Below, piece after piece: positions 1 through 7,400 of a DNA stretch of 15,379 nt. The stretch covers positions 1-15,379 of the forward strand of contig JAWLED010000068.1 in the NCBI GenBank assembly GCA_041686235.1, written 5' to 3'. A program made the position numbers and the translations under genes. The first letter of the stretch is position 1; each line of letters opens with the position of its first letter. The stretch comes from JAAAOH01 sp041686235. Lineage in GTDB: Bacteria; Spirochaetota; Spirochaetia; DSM-27196; PWMO01. The notes under the pieces were generated by a model, which saw only the letters and a program-made list of their open reading frames with translations, was not told the DNA's origin and searched no databases.

Positions 1-32
1 AGAAAGACCCCGGCGGCTACGAGTACGAATAG
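1..32 (+). CDS. 3' end of an unidentified gene (partial)
   Basis: The frame beginning at base 3 reads KDPGGYEYE and then a TAG stop at 30-32. It is open to the left edge, so it looks like the C-terminal tail of a gene that starts outside the window. Nine residues are too few to assign a family. The acidic, tyrosine-containing tail looks like genuine coding sequence, but chance cannot be excluded. It would be convergent with the HATPase gene that ends at 128. Confidence 0.4.
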   Translation, partial: KDPGGYEYE

Positions 33-93
33 CGTTCGGGGCTCAGCCCTCCGCGCTCCGTCCTCCGTCCCCGGCGACCTCCGTCCCCGTCCC

Positions 94-128
94 CGTCCCG
101 GGCGGCCGCCGGCGTCCCGGGCGGCCGC
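94..128. repeat. GC-rich direct repeat after the HATPase gene
   Basis: The 16-mer cgtcccgggcggccgc occurs at 94-109 and again at 113-128, a period of 19 bases. Just before it (about 61-99) is a short run of cctccgtcc and gtcccc units. The second copy runs into the stop codon of the - strand HATPase gene. There is no T-tract and no long stem, so I do not call it a terminator. It belongs with two other GC-rich low-complexity tracts in the window, at about 4011-4125 and 9878-9948. Confidence 0.6.
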
Positions 129-1042
129 TACGACTCGTCTTGGGCGAGTGGAATCTCGATCTCTATGCGGGTGCCTTGCTCCGCTTCGCTCTCAATCCAC
201 ATTCGCCCACCGATTCGCTGGGTAACATGGAACGCTTTCGTGAGACCGAAGCCACCTCCGCGGGTTGGCCGATCCTGTACGTTGCTGCCCCGGTAACCGA
301 ACTCGATAACGTTGTGAAGCTCCGATGAAGGGATGCCGCGCCCGCTATCTTCGACGACGAATCGAAGACGATGCCGGTTCTCGTCGAGACCTGCCACGAT
401 TCGTCCGCCCGGCGCCGTATATTTGCGGGCGTTTGCCAACAAGTCGCGCATGACGTCCTGGAGCACGGCTGGAATGCGAATGACGTTTCCCCGGAAGCTC
501 GACAGCTCAAAGACCACGAAATAGTCCCGGTCTTCATGAGAGGCGAGGTTGAAGACGAAGCGATATCCGCCGTGGCTATTCTGCTCGATGGCTGCGAGGA
601 CTTCGAGAAACTTGTGTTTGAGCTCGTCGATGTCGTACGTCAGCCAGGCTTCCGGGTCCCGCGAACGCTCGACGAGCTCCTGAGCGCGAATCCGAAGAAT
701 ACGAAATATCGCGCTGAGGTTATCTCGAGACTGTTTCACTACGTCGCGCTCGGCCGCTCCGGGTTGTGAGGACACCGCCTCTTCAATGTGTGCGGAAAGC
801 TGTTCGGCCAGTGTATCGGCGGCGGAGAGCTGATCAACGGCGCGCTCGGAGCTTCTCAAGTCCTCGGCGACCTTCATGATTAGATCTTCCGCCCGTTCGA
901 GGGCTGGATGCTCGCCGATTTCATCGGAGAGACGTAAAAGCTCCATCATGACCGTGTTCATAACGTTGAGGACGCTGTGCATCGTTAGAAGCGAATGCTC
1001 TTCACCGCTGAGCGAGAGGTTGCCGGTCAGTTCCACGCGCAT
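128..1042 (-). CDS. HATPase_c sensor-kinase-like protein, no canonical H-box
   Basis: This 304-residue soluble protein has a C-terminal GHKL ATPase domain (about 190-300). Visible are an N-box with N204 in DLLANARKYTA, a G1 box VEDSGRGIP (D232, G234, G236), and a glycine-rich G2 loop RGGGFGLTKA (261-270). The N-terminal 180 residues are mostly helical. They show no standard phospho-acceptor box of the H-E/D-x-x-N-P or HRxKN type. H22 in MHSVLNVMN is the most H-box-like histidine, but it lies 182 residues before N204, further than usual. It has no transmembrane segment or PAS domain. The ATG at 1042 is supported by a GGGGAGAG ribosome-binding site six bases upstream. It is divergent from the chemoreceptor gene, so the two may share signal context. 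Known for the fold: it binds ATP with Mg2+. Whether it autophosphorylates, or acts as an RsbW-like or accessory ATPase, is open. Confidence 0.85.
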   Translation of the reverse strand: MRVELTGNLSLSGEEHSLLTMHSVLNVMNTVMMELLRLSDEIGEHPALERAEDLIMKVAEDLRSSERAVDQLSAADTLAEQLSAHIEEAVSSQPGAAERDVVKQSRDNLSAIFRILRIRAQELVERSRDPEAWLTYDIDELKHKFLEVLAAIEQNSHGGYRFVFNLASHEDRDYFVVFELSSFRGNVIRIPAVLQDVMRDLLANARKYTAPGGRIVAGLDENRHRLRFVVEDSGRGIPSSELHNVIEFGYRGSNVQDRPTRGGGFGLTKAFHVTQRIGGRMWIESEAEQGTRIEIEIPLAQDES

Positions 1043-1205
1043 TCTTTTCTCTCCCCGATTCTATCGGCCGTGTCGGCGCTCGCCGCCGGGTGTACAGCGT
1101 GAGACCGCGATTACAAAGAGTAGGCGCCGCTATCGGTGAGCTCAGAGAACCTTCTCAATGAACGAACTAATACTGTACCACGCCGCCGGCAATGGGAAAA
1201 ACTTT

Positions 1206-1234
1206 TTTACGCAAGTTTAAAAGACAATGATAAA
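1206..1234 (+). promoter_or_regulatory. candidate sigma70-type promoter for the chemoreceptor gene
   Basis: An AT-rich island (about 1195-1260) sits in otherwise GC-rich DNA within the 270-bp divergent spacer. The best pair of hexamers is TTTACG (1206-1211) and GATAAA (1229-1234) with a 17-base spacer; each matches consensus at four of six positions. The chemoreceptor ATG at 1313 would have a leader of about 70 bases. Nothing else recognisable is present in the spacer 1043-1312 apart from the ribosome-binding sites. Confidence 0.3.
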
Positions 1235-1300
1235 CTCTATTTACTCTTAGCAATCTATTGTGGGGCACAAAGACAAGCACCGAGGCGTGTGCCGGGGGAA

Positions 1301-1306
1301 AGGAGA
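1301..1306 (+). promoter_or_regulatory. ribosome-binding site deciding the chemoreceptor start
   Basis: AGGAGA at 1301-1306 lies six bases before the ATG at 1313. It favours this start over the in-frame GTG at 1136. The intervening codons would read through the AT-rich promoter-like island, and they would put a 59-residue non-membrane extension before the first transmembrane helix. Confidence 0.75.
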
Positions 1307-1312
1307 GCAATA

Positions 1313-3256
1313 ATGCGCTGGAAGAATTTCAAATTGAGCTTGAAACTATCAATTGGCTTCGGAATCGTGTTGATTCTGCTCGGCGGTCTCGCCGCGTGGT
1401 CGGTGATCGGTGTCCGCGGAATAGTGAACAACGCCGAAGAGGTTATTGCGGGAAACGCGCTCCGCGGAGAAATCGTGGAAAAAGAGGTCGACCATCTCAA
1501 CTGGGCCAAAGATGTGAGCGCCCTGCTAACCGACGATGAAGTCAATGAGTTGAACGTAGAAACCGATCCCACACAGTGCGCCTTTGGAAAATGGTACTAC
1601 AGCGACGCTCGGGAAGACGCGGAGCAGCTCGTTCCCGCGCTCGCCCCCTTTCTCTCAGAGATCGAAGAACCGCATAATCATCTCCATGAGTCGGCTGTCG
1701 CTATTGGGGAAGCCTACGTGGAAGTGGATACCGAACTTGGCTCGTTTCTCAGAGAAAAGCAAACCGACCACCTCGCGTGGAAAAACGATGTCGCTACCCT
1801 CCTGCTCGACCCGAGCTACACCGGAGACGACATCATTGTCGATCCCACCCAATGCAGTCTCGGCAAGTGGCTCTACTCGGATGAGGTAGAAGCCCGGCGA
1901 GGGGAGGACGATGAGTTCGACAACGCCGTTTCGCCGGTTTACGACCCGCACCGGGCGCTCCATGAAACGGCCATCGACGTAAAACAACTCCAAAACGACG
2001 GCAATGTCGACGAGGCCCGTGCACAGTACAACAGCGAAACGACTCAGTATGCTGAAGCCACGTTGTCGGAGCTCGATGCGCTCATTGGTTGGCACGATGA
2101 AAAAGTGGCAAACCTCGACTCCGCCGAGGACATCTACGCGCGACAAACGCAACCCTCGCTGGCAAGCGTGCAATCCCTCCTCGGAGACATCACCGACACG
2201 GCTCAGGAAAACATCATGACCGACGAAGTGATGCTCGCTCTCGCCGCTCAGACCAGGACAATGGTCATCGTGGTCGGCGTGTTAGCGGTTCTCATCGGCA
2301 TCGCCATGACCCCGCTTATTACGCGGAGCATCGTAAAGCCGCTGCGTCGGGTGATGGATACCGTTCAAACAGTCGCCGACGGCGACTTGTCGTCGCACAT
2401 CCATGTCGACCAAAAAGACGAGGTCGGCCGGCTGGCACAGTCGATTGCCGACATGCAGGAAAAACTGACCGAGGTCGTCGGCGGTGTGAAGGCGGCAAGC
2501 GACAACGTCGCCTCCGGCAGCCGGCAAATGTCCTCGAGCGCCGAGGAGATGTCCCAAGGTGCCACCGAGCAAGCCTCGAGCACCGAAGAGGTCTCCTCTT
2601 CCATGGAGGAGATGGACTCCAACATCCAACAAAACGCCGACAACGCGCAGGAAACGGAAAAAATTGCGCGCAAGGCTGCCGAGGACGCCCAACAAGGCGG
2701 CACGGCGGTAAGTCAAACCGTCGAGGCCATGCGCAACATCGCCGAGAAAATCACTATCATCGAGGAGATCGCGCGCAACACCAACTTACTTGCCCTCAAC
2801 GCCGCAATTGAGGCGGCTCGAGCCGGAGAGCACGGCAAGGGCTTTGCGGTGGTGGCCTCCGAGGTCAGAAAGCTTGCCGAGCGCAGCCAGAAGGCGGCCG
2901 GGGAGATCAGTGAGCTCTCCACCAGCAGTGTCGACGTTGCCGAAGAGGCGGGGAAGCTCCTCGAGGCGCTCGTACCCGACATTCAGCGCACCTCCGAGCT
3001 CGTGCAGGAGATAAGCGCCTCGAGCGCCGAGCAGCGCTCGGGCAGCCAACAGGTAAACAAGGCGCTTGCGCAGCTCGACCAGGTCGTACAGCAGAACGCC
3101 TCCCAAGCAGAGGAGATGTCGAGCATGTCCGAGGAGCTCTCCGGGCAGGCCGAGCAGCTAAAATCGACCATGGCGTTTTTCAAGACCAATGAAGAACAAC
3201 CGCAGACCTTGTTGACCGACAGCACCCAGTCACAGGGCGGGGAAGCGGAGGAGTAG
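1313..3256 (+). CDS. methyl-accepting chemotaxis protein with tandem extracytoplasmic CZB-like domains
   Basis: This 647-residue chemoreceptor starts with a short basic N-terminus (MRWKNFK) and a first membrane helix at about 13-34. The extracytoplasmic sensor region (about 35-315) contains two CZB-type modules. Module 1 has H61, C89 (CAFGKWYYS), H121 and H125. Module 2 has H153, C181 (CSLGKWLYS), H213 and H217. Both use the same spacing of 28, 32 and 4 residues. A second membrane helix (about 317-337) and a HAMP domain (about 338-390) lead to the coiled-coil signalling domain. Its conserved hairpin tip is at about 485-520, including NTNLLALNAAIEAARAG. No CheR-tethering pentapeptide is seen at the C-terminus, which ends GGEAEE. 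Known: CZB domains bind zinc through three His and one Cys and can sense oxidants such as HOCl. Inferred: this receptor steers motility in response to zinc or redox cues outside the inner membrane. It is divergent from the HATPase gene. Confidence 0.93.
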   Translation: MRWKNFKLSLKLSIGFGIVLILLGGLAAWSVIGVRGIVNNAEEVIAGNALRGEIVEKEVDHLNWAKDVSALLTDDEVNELNVETDPTQCAFGKWYYSDAREDAEQLVPALAPFLSEIEEPHNHLHESAVAIGEAYVEVDTELGSFLREKQTDHLAWKNDVATLLLDPSYTGDDIIVDPTQCSLGKWLYSDEVEARRGEDDEFDNAVSPVYDPHRALHETAIDVKQLQNDGNVDEARAQYNSETTQYAEATLSELDALIGWHDEKVANLDSAEDIYARQTQPSLASVQSLLGDITDTAQENIMTDEVMLALAAQTRTMVIVVGVLAVLIGIAMTPLITRSIVKPLRRVMDTVQTVADGDLSSHIHVDQKDEVGRLAQSIADMQEKLTEVVGGVKAASDNVASGSRQMSSSAEEMSQGATEQASSTEEVSSSMEEMDSNIQQNADNAQETEKIARKAAEDAQQGGTAVSQTVEAMRNIAEKITIIEEIARNTNLLALNAAIEAARAGEHGKGFAVVASEVRKLAERSQKAAGEISELSTSSVDVAEEAGKLLEALVPDIQRTSELVQEISASSAEQRSGSQQVNKALAQLDQVVQQNASQAEEMSSMSEELSGQAEQLKSTMAFFKTNEEQPQTLLTDSTQSQGGEAEE

Positions 3257-3274
3257 CCGTCACGGTTATGATGA

Positions 3275-3303
3275 TTGAAGTTTTTGTCGTTTTCACCTAG
3301 AAT
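3275..3303 (+). promoter_or_regulatory. sigma70-type promoter for the TPR gene
   Basis: TTGAAG (3275-3280) is followed after exactly 17 bases by TAGAAT (3298-3303). The first hexamer matches consensus at four of six positions and the second at five of six. Transcription would be expected to begin near 3309-3312, immediately before the GTG start at 3313. The promoter sits 18 bases after the chemoreceptor stop codon, so the TPR gene can be expressed independently. Confidence 0.6.
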
Positions 3304-3312
3304 TTCGCCATC

Positions 3313-3996
3313 GTGTTAACCGTGATTCGCATCCGACTGGCGCGCCGCAAAGCTTTCAAGCAGCTCAAATCCGGCGATTACGATCAAGCAATCGAATCGC
3401 TCAAAGAGCTTCTCGAGCTCGATCCACAGGAGCAGTACGAGCGCTACCTGGGAATGGCGTACATGGGAGCCGGGCGCTACAAGGAATCCGAGCGCCGGCT
3501 GAAGAACATCATCAAGCAGTATGGAGAGTATTACCCTCGGGTTCGGGCGCTCGCCGACCTCTACTTCGTGTGGAGAAAACGCGAAAAAGCCCATAGGTAT
3601 TACCAACAAGCCCTTGAAATGTCCGAAGGGACGGCCGAAAAACTGATCACCGAGCGGATTCGCCACACCGAAAGCGAAGAGGCGTTCGAGGCGGTACCCA
3701 AGGCGGAACAGGCATATCGTGACGGAACAGTTGCGTTCGGCGAATCCGACTTCGACACCGCACTTGCGCGCTTTCGGGAAGCCACGCAGCTGGATCCCAC
3801 GCATGTTCTTGCGTGGAACAACCTCGGTGCCGTCTTGATGAACGGCTTCAAGGACTACGACGGTGCCGAGCAGGCCTTCAAAACGGCTATGGACTATGAG
3901 CCGCTGCAAATGCTGCGCGATAACCTGCAGAGACTGGAGCTGAGTCGAAACAGAGAAAGAAAAGGCTCAAAGAAGGAGTCGGAAAAGCAGAAATGA
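3313..3996 (+). CDS. tetratricopeptide-repeat protein
   Basis: This 227-residue soluble protein is built largely of TPR units. The first clear unit (about 11-40) includes AFKQLKSGDYDQAIESLKEL and ends ELDP. Further units lie at about 42-70 and 75-105, and two more near 130-165 and 165-200; these include FGESDFDTALARFREATQLDP and AWNNLGAVLM. The C-terminus is a basic, lysine/glutamate-rich tail. There is no signal peptide or membrane segment. The GTG at 3313 is chosen because the first repeat begins only 10 residues later and the next in-frame ATG (residue 48) would cut into the repeats. There is no Shine-Dalgarno sequence before it, and the promoter at 3275-3303 predicts an almost leaderless mRNA. 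TPR proteins are scaffolds for protein-protein contacts. The partner is not evident, though the receptor before it and the kinase after it are candidates. Confidence 0.85.
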   Translation: MLTVIRIRLARRKAFKQLKSGDYDQAIESLKELLELDPQEQYERYLGMAYMGAGRYKESERRLKNIIKQYGEYYPRVRALADLYFVWRKREKAHRYYQQALEMSEGTAEKLITERIRHTESEEAFEAVPKAEQAYRDGTVAFGESDFDTALARFREATQLDPTHVLAWNNLGAVLMNGFKDYDGAEQAFKTAMDYEPLQMLRDNLQRLELSRNRERKGSKKESEKQK

Positions 3997-4010
3997 CAAA
4001 TCCCGCTGCC

Positions 4011-4125
4011 CGCTCGACCGGTCTCGTTCGCTCGACCGGCCCCACCCGCCGCGGAGCTCCCCGACAGTGGCGCCCCGCCGGGCTCGGCATCACCCGGCGC
4101 AGCCCCGCCGGCCGCCTTGCCGAAC
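4011..4125. repeat. GC-rich repetitive spacer with a hairpin
   Basis: The spacer between the TPR gene and the hybrid kinase holds several short repeats. The 11-mer cgctcgaccgg occurs at 4011-4021 and 4029-4039. The 10-mer gccccgccgg occurs at 4072-4081 and 4102-4111. CGCCGGG (4076-4082) and CCCGGCG (4093-4099) can form a perfect 7-bp stem with a 10-base loop. There is no T-run after the stem, so a standard intrinsic terminator is not supported. No promoter for the downstream kinase is visible here. Confidence 0.5.
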
Positions 4126-4224
4126 CCTGAAACAAGCGCGCTATGGCAAAAAAGATACTGCTGGTCGAAGACGAAGCCATTCTTGCCCTCACCGAAGCGC
4201 GAATGCTCGAGAAGCATGGTTTCG
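4126..4224 (+). repeat. left copy of a 99-bp exact duplication at the assembly gap (duplicated kinase 5' end)
   Basis: These 99 bases are identical to 4325-4423, on the other side of the run of Ns. They hold the last 17 bases before the kinase start and its first 27 codons plus one base; the duplicate ATG is at 4143. The copy ends exactly at the first N. This is what two contigs sharing a 99-base overlap look like when a scaffolder fails to merge them. I read it as the same DNA as the right copy, not as a second gene. Confidence 0.9.
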
Positions 4225-4324
4225 NNNNNNNNNNNNNNNNNNNNNNNNNNNNNNNNNNNNNNNNNNNNNNNNNNNNNNNNNNNNNNNNNNNNNNNNNNNN
4301 NNNNNNNNNNNNNNNNNNNNNNNN
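4225..4324. other. assembly gap (100 Ns), probably spurious
   Basis: There are exactly 100 N characters, a conventional gap length that often stands for unknown size. Because the flanks are identical for 99 bases, the true distance between contigs is most simply minus 99: the sequence should close up with one copy of the duplicated segment and no missing bases. A genuine tandem repeat or extra receiver gene inside the gap cannot be excluded from this sequence. Confidence 0.95.
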
Positions 4325-4423
4325 CCTGAAACAAGCGCGCTATGGCAAAAAAGATACTGCTGGTCGAAGACGAAGCCATTCTTGCCCTCACCGAAGCGCG
4401 AATGCTCGAGAAGCATGGTTTCG
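4325..4423 (+). repeat. right copy of the 99-bp duplication at the assembly gap
   Basis: This segment is identical over all 99 bases to 4126-4224. It begins directly after the last N and continues into the intact kinase gene, so it is the copy to keep when the gap is collapsed. Confidence 0.9.
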
Positions 4424-7400
4424 AAGTGGCGACGGTCTACACGGGCGAGAACGCCATTGAGACGGTAGAAAACGACCCCGATATTTCGCTCATTCTGATG
4501 GACATCGATCTCGGAACGGGCATGGATGGAACTGAGGCTGCCGAGAGCATACTCGAGCGACATGACCTCCCGATAGCCTTTCTGTCCTCCCACACCGAGC
4601 CGGAGATAGTGGAAAAAACCGAAGGCATTACCTCCTACGGCTATATCGTGAAGAACTCCGGAGAGACCGTGCTACTTGCCTCCATCAAGATGGCGTTTCG
4701 CCTCTACGATGCCCATATAGAGCTCAAAACCCAAAAGGAACACCTCAGAAACGCTCTCATCCAGAACGAACGGACCGAAGAGGAGCTGCTCGAGAAAAGC
4801 GAAGAGCTGGATCGGTATTTCACCTCGAGCCTGGATCTGCTCTGCATCGCCGATACCGACGGGAGGTTCCTTCGGCTGAATCCGGAGTGGGAAAACGTGC
4901 TCGGCTACTCGACACAGGAGCTCGAAGGCCACCTCATCACCGATTTCGTTCACCCGGATGACAAAGAGGCCACGCTCCATGCCGTTTCACGGCTCGATCA
5001 ACAAGAAGAAGTGCTCAACTTCGAAAACCGATACCAACGCCGGGACGGCTCGTATCGATGGATCGAGTGGCGGGCTCGCCCGATCGGGCGAACGATCTAC
5101 GCGGTAGCAAGGGACATTACCGAGCGCAAACGGGTAGAGCACGAGGTGCGCGAAAGCGAGGAGAAGTTTCGCACACTCATGAATCAGACCATCGACATGC
5201 TCACCCTGCACGACCTCGAGGGAAACATCGTTGATGTAAATGAACAAGCCGAGGCTTTTACCGGCTACACTCGTGACGAGCTCCTTTCGATGTCCATACC
5301 GGACCTCGACCCCGATTACCGTGAGCGGGAAGATCAAGGCCGATTTTGGCAGCGGCTTGCGTTCGACGAGCCGTATCGCTTCGAGGCACGGCTGAAGCGA
5401 AAGGACGACTCTCTGTTTTTCGCCGAAATCGTGCTTTCAAAAGTTTCTATACGAGGCCAAACCTACATTATGACGCTCTCGCGGGACATCACCGAACGAA
5501 ACCGGCGAGAGAAGCAAGTTAAAGACAGTGAGCGCAATCTCCGCACCACCCTGAACTCCATCGGCGACGGCGTTATCGCCACCGACAGCGAGGGGAATGT
5601 CACCAGAATGAATCCGGTAGCCGAGAAGCTCTGCGGCTGGAAAAGGGAAGAGGCGCACGGCAGGCCGCTGGAAGAGGTCTTTCATATCGTGAACGCCGAG
5701 ACCCGAGAGAAGGCGGATAATCCGGTACGCACGGTATTGGAGACCGGGAAAACCATGGGCCTTGCAAACCACACGTTACTGCTGTCAAAAGACGGACAGG
5801 AGCACCCGATAGCTGACAGCGCCGCTCCCATTACGGATGACAAGGGTACCGACACCGGCGTAGTCTTGGTATTCCGGGATGTAGCGGATCAGTACGAGAA
5901 GGATCGGCGGATCGCAGAGAGTGAAAAGCGCTACCGCACGCTCTTCGAAGAGATGCTCGACGGGTTTGCACTCCATGAGATTATCACCGACGAAGACGGC
6001 ACCCCCGTCGATTACCGCTTTCTGTCTGTAAACCCCGCCTTCGAACGGATGACCGGCCTCGCCGATCGCGATATCCGAGGCAAGACCGTCCGCGAAGTCT
6101 TACCCGGCACCGAACGCCACTGGATCGAGAACTACGGTCGCGTTGCCCTGACCGGGGGGCCTGTGCACTTCGAAAACTACGCGAGCGAGCTCGACAAGCA
6201 CTTCAAGGTCACCGCGTTCCGCCCCGCACCAAATCAGTTTGCCTGCATTTTTCAAGATGTCACCGTCCGCAAACGGGCCGAAGACCATCTCCAACAGGAG
6301 CGCCGGCGTCTGGCCGAAATAATCGAGGCAACCGAGCTCGGAACGTGGGAATGGAACGTTCAGACCGGCGAGGCAACGTTTAACGAACGGTGGGCGGAAA
6401 TCGTTGGTTACACGCTCGGCGAGATCACCTCGACATCGATCAAGGTCTGGGAGCGCTTCGCGCACCCCGAAGATCTCAAAAAGAGTGAAGCGCTCCTCGA
6501 GAAGCACTTCAGGGGCGAGACCGATATCTACGAATGCGAAGCACGGATGAAGCACAAGGACGGCAGCTGGGTCTGGGTCCTCGACACCGGAAGAGTTTTC
6601 TCGTGGACCGCGGAGGGAAAGCCGCTGATGATGCGGGGAACGCATCAGGACATCACCGCGCGTAAACAAATCGAGGCAGCGCGCAAGCATCTTGCCGGCG
6701 CCGCACGGGAGCTCAACGGGTATACGGTGAACACCGTCGATTATCAACGGATCGCGGAGAACATGCGCGAGCTATGCGGGGCTGAGTACGTTGCCCTGAA
6801 CGTGCACGACCCAATCGGGCGGAGCTACACGACGGCCGGCATTGCCGGAGCACCGGAACAGATCGAACGGGGCGTCTCATTGCTCGGTTTTGATATTCTC
6901 GGAACGAGTTGGGAGTACGACCCGGTTCGCGAGAAAAAGATTGCAGACAACAAGACCACATACTTCGAAAACCTGACCGAGCTTGCTGCCGGTGTCCTCA
7001 GCGAGCAGGTTACCAGCGCATTCGCACGCGAGTTCAATGTTGGCGGTGCGGCCATAGTCAAAACCTCGAAAGACGACCGAGTACTGGGGGATTTCACCCT
7101 CCTGTTCAAAGATGTCCGAGAACTGAAAAACCAGCCGCTCGTCGAGCTGTATGCCGATATGGTGGGAATGCTCCTTTTCAGGCTCGAAACCGAACGCCGC
7201 AATGCCGAGCTCGTCGGCGAAAAAGAGAACCTCTTGAAAGAAGTTCAACACCGCATAAAAAACACCATGAATACCATGGTCAGTATGCTTTCCCTCGAAG
7301 CTGAGGCCCTGCAAGAATATCCGGAGGCGGCCGCGGCGCTCAGTGACGCGCAGAGCCGGTTTCGAAGCATGGAGATACTCTACGATCAGCTATATCGAAC

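Noticed and set aside
1058..1063. TAGAAT on the - strand as a -10 box for the HATPase gene
   Set aside because: No -35-like hexamer lies 16-18 bases upstream; the sequence there is GC-only.
1211..1233. Possible sigma28 (flagellar) promoter before the chemoreceptor, GCAAGTTT and AATGATAA
   Set aside because: The two boxes are only 7 bases apart, not about 11, and the second lacks the GCC part of GCCGATAA.
1136..1312. GTG-initiated 59-residue N-terminal extension of the chemoreceptor
   Set aside because: The in-frame ATG at 1313 has a good AGGAGA ribosome-binding site and places the first membrane helix at the N-terminus. The extension crosses an AT-rich promoter-like island and looks non-coding.
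4076..4099. Intrinsic terminator after the TPR gene
   Set aside because: The 7-bp GC stem is real, but there is no T-run after it and it lies 80 bases past the stop codon.
4143..4224. Separate truncated receiver gene before the Ns
   Set aside because: It is base-for-base the same as the start of the intact kinase gene and stops at the gap, so it is best explained as an unmerged contig overlap.
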